Below are positions 29,844 through 41,899 of a stretch of 64,000 bases of DNA, piece after piece. A program made the position numbers and the translations under genes. The stretch lies in assembly GCF_964199755.1 (NCBI RefSeq), contig NC_133907.1, positions 2,361,001 to 2,425,000 on the forward strand. Reading direction: 5' to 3'. How positions within the stretch are numbered: the first letter of the stretch is position 1; the number at the start of each line of letters is the position of its first letter. The DNA comes from Larus michahellis (Eukaryota > Chordata > Aves > Charadriiformes > Laridae). The notes beneath the pieces are model-generated. The model was not told the origin of the DNA. It saw only the letters and a list, made by a program, of their open reading frames with translations, and did no database searches.

Positions 29844-31070
29844 ATTAACTGCAATTTCTGTAATACCTACCTATCTACCCAAGTCTTATAATTCAGTAAT
29901 CTGCATAAATCCACATTTCTGTTGTAAAAGGTACAGAAAGAGGATCAAAACCTATATTCAAGGAAATGTTAATCACAAGCAGCACCTTTTATATATCCAT
30001 GTAAACTAAAGTATTTTTATTGTGGAAAGAAAAATAGAAGAGAACTCTGAAATTTGCAGTGTCAGCCTACTAGATGTCAATATTGCTTCATATTGTGCTT
30101 AGCTGAGAAAAACATCTGGCAAAACTCGTCTTAAAAACACTACTCCAAATTTTATAACTCACATATACATTTTCATGCCAAATTTTGCAAGCAGGTGGCT
30201 GGCATCCTTCTTTATTTCTGATTCTTCCATTGCCCCTGCTCAGATTTTCCAGCAAGCATTGTAACCATAAATATTGTCAAATCTCTTGGTTGACTGTTCT
30301 CACAGCTCACCATCACTTTTATTTTTCTCTTGTAGCTTGACAGAAATAGGTCAGAAGTAAAAGGAAAAAAATCCATCTTTATTGCAGATAAGCAAGTAAA
30401 TTCAGCTTTAATTGTGAAACAATATTATGCATATAGAGAGGGGAACTATTAATGGGGTCAACCAGTGAAAGAATACCTATAGAGGGAGAATTTAGAAATA
30501 AAAACTAGTGGTATGTAAAAGCCAGTATGAACAATGTAAGTCACTTCAACTCAGTTTTATATGTTCTTATAAAGTGTTGAAAAAAGCACTTGTAAAGTGC
30601 TTATAGAAGCGCTGAACAAAATACGAAACTTCTCTGAGGCAAAAGGCTAGGATGACTATACTCCATAAGCATTTTTTAATACGCGATTAACTGCAAATTT
30701 ACAATATAGAGTAAATACATCCTCTGTAGGATTTTCTCCTTTTCTTTGTCTGAAATGGTGTATTTATGGGATTTCAAGTTCTAGTACTTTATATTTTGAA
30801 AAACCGAGACCACCAGGAAAAGAGATCTCTCAATTCATTATTTTTTTTTTCTGTAGAGGAAAGTCTTTAACTGGACAGATTAAGAGTTTACTATTAAATG
30901 TTGTCCAAGCACTGCCCTTGCTACATTAACAATTTAAATTACTGATGAAAATAGAAGACCTTTTTTTTTAGTCATTCACATTTCTCTCATCTTCCCTGCT
31001 GGTGTTTTCATATAAATAAGTACTCTCAAATAGCAAGGAATAGAAAGGAAGTAAGATTGGTTTTTTTTAC

Positions 31071-31076
31071 AATAAA
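31071..31076 (+). terminator. SS18L1: Distal poly(A) signal candidate of SS18L1
   Basis: AATAAA about 1.8 kb past the stop, preceded by a T8 run. A usable distal site, though the AT-rich UTR-like sequence continues about 400 bp further. Confidence 0.4.
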
Positions 31077-31499
31077 TTAATAATACAGGTAGTCAGAAGA
31101 ATGCAATATTGCTCTTTGCCAGCATGGAATTATGCCTTTTTATGTGGTTTTTGAAAGTGATGAAATACTTTTGAGAGAATATGAACAACACTTAAAATGA
31201 AACAGCAACATTACATCAATCTGAAATGTCTTACATTAAGAACTTCTTGAATGTTGTGTATATAATGTATTTGAAAGAGCACTTTGAAATAGTTTGTACA
31301 TTTATTTCCTAATTTATACATGACTTTTGGTGTTAATATTTATAATTGTTAATAACAAAATGTTTATTTAATGTGTTGTCCATTTTTATGTATTAATGTG
31401 GAAACAAAGTGATGCCAGCATTTTGACCTCTTCCATTAGTTGTATCATTTTCTGTTTTGTAATACAGAATGCTTGAAAATTGTTTAGGTTAAAAATTAT

Positions 31500-32180
31500 C
31501 TGAAAACAAAGTTGGTGGTACTTTTCTTATGACACGGACTTTTGAATGGAAACAACAGACAAGGGGAGATTCCTTTGAGCTGCACCCTCTCCCCAACTTT
31601 TCTGATACATTTCATAGATAATTACATATGATGAAAGCTGGTCTCAGCTTTCCAGTTATTTGATGTGTGAAGATCAGACGCTGTGTGTGCGCAGAGTGGG
31701 TGTGTGTACGTAAGAGCTCACCTCACAGCGCGGAGGGGGAGGCATGCGGCAGGTGGACTGATGGCGCAGGGCTCCTCAAGGGCCAAGGGAGACACCTCAA
31801 GGGGCTGAGGGGTAGACTGTCTTCTCAAGCAGCCGAGGGAGACACCTCAAGAGGCAGAGACCCCTGTGGGTCAGTGACAGAGCTCCACGGGCGGCACTGT
31901 GTTACCTCAGATGCCGCAGCCAGCTCCAGGCCCAGCTTCGACTTCGAGCGCTGCTAAGACCGCGGCAGGCAGGACACTCAGCAGGCCCCTGAGAGTCAGG
32001 GATCCCAAACCCGGCTCCCCGTACCGCTCTTCTACTCATCCCTCACGGGTACCACAGACTTTGTGCGTACCGCGGAGCCCGGGATCGACGCTAGTCCTGC
32101 AGCGGCGGCTGTGAGGCACGACGACGGCCCCGCTGCCTGAGGGGAAGCCGGGCGCAGCTTCCCGCGCTTTCTCCACAGCG
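31500..32180. other. SS18L1-MTG2 intergenic region, MTG2 upstream flank
   Basis: Composition switches from AT-rich to GC-rich at about 31670. It contains a 50-bp-offset duplication (31771-31863) and no recognisable gene. The ORFs here are on both strands, short and unlike proteins. Confidence 0.7.
31771..31863. repeat. Two-copy tandem duplication, 50-bp period
   Basis: Two related blocks each contain ctcaag, then ggagacacctcaag; the shared gacacctcaa core starts at 31791 and again at 31841, exactly 50 bp apart. About 380-480 bp upstream of the MTG2 start. Confidence 0.65.
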
Positions 32181-32246
32181 ACGCAACTGCGCCTGCGCGC
32201 GGCCGGGGGCGGGGCGGGGCGGTCGGTCCCGGCGGCTGCCGGCGCC
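32180..32246 (+). promoter_or_regulatory. MTG2: MTG2 CpG promoter with NRF1-like and Sp1 sites
   Basis: TGCGCCTGCGCG (32188-32199) differs by one base from the NRF1 palindrome TGCGCATGCGCA core, and a run of overlapping GC boxes (gggggcggggcggggcgg, 32205-32222) follows. The start codon is at 32247. NRF1 plus Sp1 is the usual arrangement for nuclear genes of mitochondrial translation; use here is inferred from motif and position. Confidence 0.6.
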
Positions 32247-32340
32247 ATGCTGCCGCCGTGCCGGGCCCTGCTGGCCGCCCGGGCCTTGCCGGCTGCTGTC
32301 AGCGGCATGTTGCCGCTGTGCCGGGCCCTCCCGGCAGCTG
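32229..32340 (+). repeat. MTG2: 60-bp in-frame tandem duplication over the MTG2 start codon
   Basis: ATG plus eight further codons at 32247 (MLPPCRALL) recur at 32307 (MLPLCRALP), exactly 60 bp later, and the DNA before each ATG is also related (ggctgccggcgcc versus ggctgctgtcagcggc). The copies differ mostly at silent or hydrophobic-to-hydrophobic positions, so the duplication is not brand-new. It gives two in-frame start codons, each with G at -3. Confidence 0.8.
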
Positions 32341-35300
32341 CTGGGGCCGTGCGGGGTGGCTGGGCCCCGTGGAGGCCGGCCCTCCTCCATCTCCTCAGGC
32401 CGGTGCCGGCGGGGGGCCGGCAGCCGACTTTCTCCACAAGCTGCGCGAAGTTCTCAAAGAACAGGCGGCTGAGGCAAAAAAGAGTCATTTCGGAAAGGAA
32501 ACTGGTAAGTCCGGAAGTAAACGAGCTGTCGGTGGGCAGTGGGGTTACCTTGCTGGGCGGTAACCTGCCAGGCGCCTCAGGGAACAGCTTACCCGCTCCT
32601 TCCTGTGCTCTCCTGACAGCCATCGCGTATGTGCTCCTGATGTGAGGGACTGTTTTTCTAAAATCGGATTAAGTTTGTGAACAGTGAGGAAATAAGTCTG
32701 TCGTGTGTCGTTCCCGGTGTTCGGAGAGGCCGCAGGAGCCGTACGGGTGCCCTGAGCCGCGGCTGGAAGCACCCATAGGTCGGGAAAGTAGAGGGTCCTG
32801 TGTAGATTTAAAGCTAAAATACCGTTTTGTTTCTCACGGGCTTTATAGTCTTACACAGTAGCCGGCTGCCAAACAGACAGTGCTTTATGTCAGAGAAACT
32901 GCAAGGTCCTAGAACTTTTTCTTCATAGTCTTTTTGCGCGTTTAGGGAAAACCTTATTTTCTAATGATCAATAAATTACTTCCCATGTAAAGCGATAGTT
33001 TCCTGTCTCGCCGTGTGGGGGTGCCAAATACTTTTCTAAAAGAGGCTTTTTAAGAAATTACTGGCCGTAGTATAACTTTAATAATCAAGAGTTAAGGTTG
33101 GTTTGGTTTTTTTTCAGTTTCTCATTTTGGTATCATAATACTAATAAGACTTTTTCTCCCTCCAATACTGTTTGGGCTATTTAATTGAAGTGACCCTTCT
33201 CATTCTCATTATGAAGTCCCCTAGTAATTGACAGAATTTGAATGTTACCACAGTCAAGGTCATGCTTTCTCTTTTCATTCTTGATACATAAACAATTTCA
33301 GCTGCCTGTATGAATGTACTTCTCTAATACCTTCCCTTGGGGATTTCCGCCCAATTCCTGGAGATAGGTAAATATCATCAAACCTTGCTGACAGAGAAGC
33401 TGAAACGTAGTGCAGCATAATTAGTTGCCAGAAGTAAGGTATTTAGAAGTTAGTGTCAGAAATAGAGCTAAGATCTGGAATTCTCTTGACACTATATTTT
33501 TTTAGCTCTTGAGCAACAGGTTGTGGCATATGTTAAGAATTCCTGTGCTTACTTTGTTTGCAGATACTTTATATTCTTTGTCTTTAATACTTTTTTTGAT
33601 TGTTGGAAGGTTGAAGTTTGCCTTGATTTCATCAGCTGTTATAGAAAGTGTGAGTCTGTGTGAGAATATCTCTGCCATACATGTACTATGTCTTTTCTGC
33701 AAATTCCAGTTCAATTTAAAGAAGGAAAATGTTTATGTATATAATTTTTTTAAATTTTTGTTTTCATGAGTAGGAACACAGTTACTGAGAGACTTTTGCT
33801 TATCGTGTGGTAGCCCTCTCGAGCTACCTGTCAGCATTATATAAATTTATTAAAAGGATACTTTTCCTGTTATTAGTTCCCTGAATGTGAATTTGGCACT
33901 TTAGGCATCTGACCTGCTGCATTAGGTTATATCGACATAGCCTCAGGGAGGTACCTTTAAGGGGGTTCCTAAAAATACTTGAAAAATTAAATCTGTTTTT
34001 CTTTAATATTATACTTAGTATGCTGTATTTATGTGATCTGTGAATGACAGCAGAGTTCTGATTTCTTTATTTTTTTTGCGGTTGAATGGAACTCATTGTG
34101 ACATAGCAGGTCTGCATATTACTGAGTTTTGCATAACAGTCAACTTGTTGGAAGGTGACTCTTGATAAACTGTACTTAAAGGGTACAAAACCCATCCTTG
34201 TTACAGACACGCTATTTCGTGGATCACCGTAAAGTGCGTGTGGTTGGAGGACAAGGAGGAGGAGGGGGTCATTCTTTTTATAGTGAACCCAGAAAAATAT
34301 TTGGAGGTCCTGATGGTGGAAATGGAGGTGATGGGGGTCATGTAATTTTGAAAGGTAAGAGTCACTAAATCTGTTTTGTTTTTTGTTGTTTTATCACTTA
34401 ACACCTCACCCCCCAGCAAAAACAATCCCACAGCACACTGTATGTATGGTGGGAGCTGGTAAATGTCAAAAATGTTAAAATGGTTCTTTCTGTGTAAGAT
34501 GTCTTTACTTTTTAAGCTTTGTCCTGAGCTGTGGTAACAGGGACAGAAATGACACTGACAGCCTTAGAAAGCATTTTGAAAATCAAGATATTTTGCAGAC
34601 ATTTTAGTGGCAGGTGCATGACTATGTTGTGATAAGGCTAGGATCTGATCAAATTTTACTCTTGAGATGGATAAAGCTGCGTCTGCCACCACCCTGCTGC
34701 AAAATCTTCTAATTTAGCAAATGAATTTTCCAGAGTATTTTGGAATGGTTGATTTTGGAATTACCACATAATGAAGCGCATGGTTAATAAACCTAAGTAA
34801 GGGCAGATAAACTTCATCACGACTTACATTAAGATTAGTTTTCCCTGATATGTTATTGTTAGACAGTAAATAGGATATGCATTCATGCAACATTCAGAAA
34901 GGGAAAGAACAGTCAAAAGGTTGTTCTTCTCTGCCTGTTGTACTAACACAATGAGTTTAAAATATGCGTATTTTGCTTTACAGCTGACCGGCAAATGAAA
35001 TCACTTTCTTCAGTCCTCCCCTTCTATCAGGGTTTTCATGGAGAGAAAGGAAGAAGCAAAAACTGTTACGGAGCTAATGGTGCATACATGTATGTTAAAG
35101 TAGGTAAACTTAGGTTGTGTGCTAGTGTGTTAGCTTTGTATTAACATGGCTGATTTTCAAGCTGGATGACCTTATTGTGAGAAAATCTCGTGCTTTTTTT
35201 CAGGGAGCCTTGTGTGCTGTCTCTGCTGAGACGGTGCTGGTTGGCACACAGGCAGGTCAAGCTGCTTTAAGTTGTTTGTAAAAGAAAAATTAGACTTCTT

Positions 35301-38300
35301 TGGAAGGTACATCTTGCCAAAACAAATACAATTCTGATTTGCTTTACTTCTAGGGTTCATATGCCTAGAGCAGTCAGAACACAGAACTTCTCAAATAGGA
35401 GCAGACTTTTTTCTTTCATATTTTTTTTTCTTCAACATGCCTGTTTTGGTGCACACCTACAATATTTCTTAGCTCACTACTGTGCTTAGCCTTCTTTGAA
35501 TAAAAGGAGAGAAAGAGAGTTATAGCACTGTTAACATTTCAATGAAGTGTAAATGTCTGACAGTGCCATTTAGGTCCAGAAACTGAGTCTCATGAAGTCC
35601 AGTTCTCTTTTGGGATTCCCCAGATTGAGAATAAAGAGTATTAAATTTCAACAAATCTGCTGGTAAAGGATCTGCTGAAGACAGCTCTGCTGCAGACTTT
35701 GGACTGCAGTGTAATGCTTCTATCTCCCTTCACTTTAAGGTGCCTGTAGGTACATTGGTTAAAGAGGATGGGAAGGTTGTGGCTGACCTCACTCAACATG
35801 GTGAAGAGTATGTTGCAGCTTATGGAGGAGCTGGAGGGAAAGGTAATCGCTTTTTTCTTTCCAATGAAAACCGAGCTCCAACATTATTTACTCCAGGAGA
35901 GCCGGGTCAGGAAAGGGTCCTCCATCTGGAACTCAAGACAACAGCTCATGCGGGACTGGTGAGTGTTGCTGTGGTTCTTCAGGTAATCATTGTAGGATGA
36001 CACTTGACTGACTGAAGAAATAATGTTTGATAACATTTTTGTTAGCCTTTTGGCTTGCTTGTTTAGAGATGCAACTCAGTGCTTTCTTGCTGTTACTTGG
36101 TAGAAGGGTATCCAAAGTGATTTGCAGAGCTGTCACTCTCTTGCTACTTGATGTCATCCTACTTTCGCTAAAATCAACACTATGTATAGGAAAGCGATGT
36201 GCAAGATTCATCAGTGATTAATAGACTGACTGATGATGTACAGCAGGCTTTGTCTGCCGGTTCTGCAGATGAACAGTATGGAGAGTTCTTCTAAATTAAT
36301 TCCTGTTTTCTTGTTTTTTTAAAAAAATAAAATTGGTAAAATTCAAATTATCTTCTATTTCATCCTTACATTTCTCTTTTTACAGACACTAAACGTTTGA
36401 CTTTGTTAGTTCTAGATTTAGCATCCTCTGAAATGAAAATACTATTTAGACATGAATGCTAAGTCAATTTAGGGCTTAAGCTGTTTTCATTTTTAAGTAT
36501 GGAAATGTTTTAACACCAGCTGGTAAAGCAGTTAAAATTATGCTTTGCTGCAAAGAGTTCTTGCTGTAGTTCAACAACTGCAGAATAACTGTCTGGTCTA
36601 GCAGAACTTTGTGAATTTATTTAGCATCTGAGAAAAAAGTTATCATTGGTGGATCAATACACTTAATTCTCTGACCAGCTGGACACTCTGGTTTACTTCT
36701 CACATCTTTGGCACTAATTTGGAAATCTGAGATGAATTTGTTCTGTACTTCACTTCCTCAAGAATTCAGAGTGTCTGACATCAGCAAGTAGGAGAATTTA
36801 GGATTTGATCTACTTTCATCTGGGGATTATTGACCATCTATGTAGCTTTCATATATCAACTATTGGATATCCCAGAGTAATTTTATTTCTGAGATAGGTT
36901 TGTTTAAATTCTTGCCAGAAGGCCAAGTTTCAATTTAATTCTTTGATGTCAAGGCTATGAAGAGCTGTAAAATCCCAAACTTGTAGGCATTCTTTTTACT
37001 TACAGGCCAAACTATGTTACTGAATCGGGGACAAAGCCAATTCTGTATTAATTTGGAAAATAATAAATCAGAGTTAGAGAATACAGATAAAATGGAAAGT
37101 GCGGGACAAAGTGTCATAGTATTATTTCAGGGTAAAAGAGATCTTATGGTATTTACACATTTGGTTCTGAACAAAGTAAATACTTAAGATGGCACAAAAA
37201 AGTTAAGGGGACCCTTCTACATTTGATCTGTTTAACAGTTATGAGAAAATACACATATAAATAAAACAGGGTTTAGGAGAAACAAAAAAGGGAAACCAGG
37301 ATGCTTTTCAGAACTAAATATGCAAAATTAATGTTCTTATATTCATGCTCGAAGAACCTTGTCACATCTGCAAAAGCTTATAGTGTTTTTTTATTGGGAT
37401 TAATCTACGACTGTGGCTTTAATGAGTGTTTGTATTCCAGGTGGGCTTTCCCAATGCTGGCAAATCATCACTTTTGAGAGCAATCTCTAATGCAAAGCCA
37501 GCAGTGGCTGCATACCCTTTCACAACCCTAAATCCCCATGTCGGCATTGTCCACTATCAAGACTATGAACAAGTAGCAGGTAAGGATTGTAGTACATTGT
37601 GTGTGCCTTGATAGCAGTTTGTGTCACCTGTCTTATTCTTTGAAATGCTGCAGAAGTTTAGTAGTTCTGTAGAATTCTTGCTACTTCCAAAGAACTTCAA
37701 ACAAAACAATGCTGAGAGCCCATTTCAGATTCATTTATATGTGCTCTTAGTATCAAAAGTAGCACTCTGTATTCTGTCCTCACTGGAATAATCTAAATTT
37801 AGGGATTTTAAAGGATAATAGCAGCCAAACTTAGCATGAGGTAGGCTTAAATATTGATGCATTGAGATTTAATTCTAGAAGTGTTTGCACTGGCCAGTAA
37901 AAGACTGGGGTTTTTTGTTTTGTTGAATTCACTGTGAAATTTCTCTCATTGTAGTTGCCGACATTCCTGGCTTAATCAAAGGAGCTCATCAAAACAAGGG
38001 CCTCGGGATGGCCTTCCTAAGGCATATTGAACGCTGCCACTTTCTCTTATATGTGGTGGATCTCTCTGTGTCTCAGCCATGGATTCAGCTGCAAGACTTA
38101 AAATATGAACTGGAGCAATATAAAAAAGGATTGTCTGAGAGGCCTTGTGTTGTCATCGGGAATAAGATTGATCTTGCTCAGTCCAGGATCAATCTGCCAC
38201 TCCTTAAAGAACAGACAGATGACCGGGTCATTGCACTGTCTGCATTGACAGGAGACAACCTCGAGGAACTCTTATTGCAGTTAAGAGAACTGTATGACAC

Positions 38301-38349
38301 TTATGTGAAGACAGAACAATCGCTAGGGCAGAGCCCGGTCAAGTGGTAG
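32247..38349 (+). CDS. MTG2: MTG2 (GTPBP5/ObgH1), mitochondrial ribosome-associated Obg GTPase
   Basis: Six coding exons: 32247-32504, 34207-34354, 34984-35099, 35740-35958, 37441-37579 and 37955-38349 (stop TAG). The join gives 424 aa; I recall 406 for human. The N-terminus is Arg/Ala/Leu-rich with almost no acidic residues, as in a mitochondrial targeting peptide, and holds a duplicated segment. The glycine-rich Obg fold spans about 88-245 ([42 protein letters not shown]). The G domain has G1 GFPNAGKSS (249-257), switch I YPFTTL, G3 DIPG (296-299), G4 NKID (363-366) and G5 SAL (389-391), all intact. The protein acts in the mitochondrial matrix in late assembly of the 39S subunit. The first ATG at 32247 is chosen as the upstream-most in frame; ATG 32307 is an alternative. 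Confidence 0.95.
32505..34206 (+). other. MTG2: MTG2 intron 1
   Basis: About 1.7 kb, donor GTAAGT, acceptor ccttgttacag. The first 250 bp stay GC-rich, the rest is AT-rich. No repeat recognised. Confidence 0.85.
34355..34983 (+). other. MTG2: MTG2 intron 2
   Basis: About 0.6 kb, donor GTAAGA, acceptor ttgctttacag. Nothing else seen. Intron 3 (35100-35739; donor GTAGGT chosen over a GTAAAC 4 bp later because only it keeps frame with VPVGTL) is also plain. Confidence 0.85.
35959..37440 (+). other. MTG2: MTG2 intron 4
   Basis: About 1.5 kb, donor GTGAGT, acceptor ttgtattccag. The downstream exon begins one residue before the Walker A loop. AT-rich with no identifiable element. Intron 5 (37580-37954) is short and plain. 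Confidence 0.85.
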
Positions 38350-38775
38350 GAACCAGAACTACTGTGAACTGTACTGGAAGGAGAAAAAAAAATGTCGTAA
38401 TTTGATTAGATGGCATCTGTGTGGTTTTGTTTGGTTTTGGAATTTATTTTTTTTTTTAATGCATGGGCCACAGAATGTGGATTTGTTCTGGACTGTTGCA
38501 TTGGAAAGATTTGTTTGTTTGTTCATCTTTGAGGTGTCTCAGGTGTTCTACAACAAAAGTTGAAAATTGTAATCATGACGGGTGTTGAATTGGAAACCTG
38601 GGTCTTGTTTGGCATTAGGTAGTTAATTATGGACTGAAGAGAATGCTATCTAGTAGAAATGACTGAAATTCAGGATCTGCAGAAGATGCTGGCTTGCTTT
38701 CTGAACTGAAGTGACTTCTCAATTTTCACTAATCAAAAATTTTAAAATAAAAATAAGGTTGTGCCACGTTTATCT
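38350..38775 (+). other. MTG2: MTG2 3' UTR
   Basis: About 0.4 kb after the stop, with T-rich tracts (38447-38458), ending shortly after the AATAAA at 38746. Further AATAAA motifs at 39101 and near 39384 could serve longer forms. Confidence 0.65.
38746..38751 (+). terminator. MTG2: Poly(A) signal of MTG2
   Basis: AATAAA overlapping a second partial copy (ttttaaaataaaaataagg), followed by TTGTGCC and a T-rich stretch (tttatctgttttttat). It lies 397 nt past the stop. Confidence 0.7.
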
Positions 38776-41700
38776 GTTTTTTATACCATAACCACGTTCA
38801 TTTGTCTCTTAAACTTTTCTCCTGTTTTGATTGTTTTAGTTTGTTGGGTTTTTTTAATTCTCAGGAGGCACAGCTGCTCAGTGTTTTTAGGGAGGAGGAG
38901 TATGAAACAGCTTCAATTAATGATTGAAATTATTTCCTTGTTAGTATAAATAAGTAACTATCTTTAAATGCAGGCAGCAGCTAAGTAGCTGTATAAAGTA
39001 GCCAGGGAACAGTCATTTGAGACTAACTTCTGAGTTCTTCTCTAGTTTCCTTGAGGAACCTCAAGCAATGTTCTGAGAAATCCAAGGCTTAGCTATTCCA
39101 AATAAAAGAAGAATACAGTTCTGTGCCCCCCCCTTTTTTTTTTTCCTACATAATTTTGTGGACAATGTTCTTAAATTTTGTTTTCTAGAAGTTCAGAAAT
39201 CTCCATTTTGAAGAGTGGCTCTTTGCTGTCTCCTCATGCTGAAAGCAGAGCTGCTTCAGTATACTCTGGTTATTTTCTGTGTAAAAGATGGTTATCTTAA
39301 TAGTGAAAAGTCAAAAGTTATCAAAACATATTATCAAGCTTTTTCATAAGAGACCTTAACAGACTTGTGGAATGCTGAGATACAAATAAATGGTCAAGAG
39401 AAACAGTTGTTTGTGAGCCTTTACTTAAGTTTCTTGATTGTTAAAGCGGATTAACTTTCCTTCCAAGACAGCAGCCTGGAATTACAGACCTTACACATAC
39501 TTTGCCGTATCAAGGAAGTACAAAGTAAACTCATTAGCACCATCATAAAATAGAAGATGTGATGTTTGTAAACTTGGCTTTGTTTTTTCAGGAAATACAT
39601 TAGTTAAGTTTTAAGGACAGTTTGGTGCATTATAAAACACGCACCTATCTCTTGTCTTTGGTTTAGCTTTGTTAGCTTACAAATAAGGATTTCATTATGT
39701 TTAAACTAAAATTGACTATTTTCTGCTCTATCAGCAGTAGTAGGAATTACTTGGTGGGTTTAAAAAAAAAAATCAGCTGTAGCCTCTAACTACTTACTTC
39801 TATACACTGCAGTGAAGGTGATGATTCTCTCTGCTTTTTCCACTGTGCATGTTTTGTTTGATTTAATCTCTAATGCTTCTGAATGGTGCATCCTTAAAAG
39901 GCTTCTGAGCAATGGACTGGCTATGGCTAGAACGGGGCAGTCTTGTTCAATTTCTAAATTAAACCTCAGTTCACACCCTCCTGTTCTGTCAGTGCTGGGA
40001 TCAGCTCTGTGATTATGATTATGAATTAGAACTGGCCTTGCCTATATAAGAAAGAAGGTGCATGCCCCATGTTATTCTGAAGAGCAGCAGGGTTTTATTC
40101 TGGAAAAAGTGCAAGGTCAACTCAAATGCCTGAATTATTAAATAAAAAATATGGGCAAACCAGGTAATTACCTCTCCTAAATTCATATTCTGAGAATTTC
40201 TTGCTGCGATCAGGTGTGGAAAGTAATCTATGCATTATAAGCAGTGATATTGATATAAATATTATCAGGAAAAAGTGAAAACAAATATTAAATCCCAAAA
40301 TCACTCTCATGTTTTGCTTTGTAGTTGCTTCATCCCTGGGATTTACTGAACTGAATTAGGTAGAAGTTAATATTCAGTTCTGCCCTTCTGTTTGGGTTTT
40401 GCAGGTTTTTTAGGCTTCACTGTTGTTTTTCCTCAAAAAAAACAGAACATTTGATACCTACAAATGTTTCCGCAAATGTTTCTGTTTCTGCAGAACATTT
40501 GATATGTACAAATACTTCATGCTCTCTCTGGCTGTATTTTAGTGTTTGGCAGTCTTCGAGAATGACAGATGCTGTTTTAAAAGCCTCTGTACTCACAGGA
40601 GCTTTCACCCTTACTTTCTAGTCCTTGCACAACCTCAGTTCTTGGAGCGGAACGTATTTTATGTAGTGATGTGCAAAAAGCAGAGCAGGTTGCTAGATGG
40701 CTTGTTAGAGTGTCCTATTGATCATATAATTGGTTTCTTTGTTCTTAACATTTCGGCCACCTGTTCTGAGATGACAGTACCAAGTTCCTAACCACATGCT
40801 TGGAGGGTTCAAAGAGTCTTTACGGGAGCCCGTACTCCTCCATCTGTTGATGAAAATAGCCAAATAGCTCCAGCTTTAGTGTTGGAACAACTGCTTGTAG
40901 GAACTTGAACTTACTGTAGTCAATATACATCTATACCAAATGAAGTAACCTCGTGCTGGAGGTCCCTGTGTTAATGCTAGAAGGAGCGGCTGTGTGCTCC
41001 CAGCACAATCGGAGCTGATAGCCTGGGTCACGTTTTTCCAGTGTGGCAGGAATATCTCTTGCATCCCATTCTAATTATGAGGTGCAGAACTGAGGAGTAA
41101 CCTCTGTTTCTGCTGAAAAGAAGGTATTTGCAAAGGAAACCTGTTTTACCTCTAGGAACAGAAAAAAAAAAAAATCACGTTGAGAGAATGACGAATTATT
41201 TCAGAGAAGAATGATACGCTATAGGATTTCTTCCCACTGTTGTTTTGTCTGGGGTTGGGGTGGGCTGGCTTGTTTTCTTTTAGGTTTTGGAGGAGTTTTG
41301 ATGGCTTTCTTCTGCATGACATTCTTTAACAAGCTTTTGCTTTCCGCTGCTGAAACTTTTGATGTTCTTGATTTTCAGGTTGACAAGATGAAAGAGACGG
41401 GGGATTTTATTTCTTATTTTGACAATAAGCTTTATTTTAATGTAAATTGAAGTCCAGTCTATTTTATGTTTCCTAGAGAAGCTTCAGCCATAATTTTGTT
41501 TAGCACTTTACAGTTCTAGTACTCATCTTTTGAATTCATTTTTTAGTACATGATTACAAGAATATTTTAGTGCTAATTGTGGGGGGTTTTTATATGTTTA
41601 CTTGCAATTCCCTCCCCCTTTGTAAGTTCTTGGAAAGTGTAGGTGGTATCAATTGAACCAAAAAAGAAAATGAAATGATAATGCAAAATCAAGCATTAAA

Positions 41701-41850
41701 AAGGATCACACTTTTAAAACATGGATATTGAGGACTCATTGCGGTACATGCTTTAAATAAAACATTGGATCAGTGCATTTAAGCATGGTGTATTTTGCAA
41801 GCTGCTTTACTTATATGGTATTGTTAAGCACTTTTTTTTTTTTGTATTAC
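38776..41850. other. MTG2-HRH3 gap, first part
   Basis: AT-rich DNA with many poly(T) tracts (for example 39131-39144) and scattered AATAAA motifs. Two near-identical 13-17 base words around gaacatttgatac/atgtacaaat recur at 40443-40470 and 40493-40515, a small local duplication. No gene or known repeat identified. Confidence 0.6.
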
Positions 41851-41899
41851 ATAATAAGTTTTAAGGTGAATCAGAACGTTTTTGCAATGAATTGACCTG

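Larger units (their letters stand above)
29290..31480 (+). other. SS18L1: SS18L1 long AT-rich 3' UTR (end not certain)
   Basis: From the stop codon the sequence stays strongly AT-rich without ORFs for about 2.2 kb. Several T-rich and ATTTA-type blocks occur, for example tacatttatttcc near 31300 and gtttatttaatg near 31365. Poly(A) signals lie at 29838 and 31071. The stretch to about 31480 has the same character, then composition changes to the GC-rich MTG2 upstream region. Family knowledge: SS18/SS18L1 transcripts have long 3' UTRs. The true end is inferred. Confidence 0.5.
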
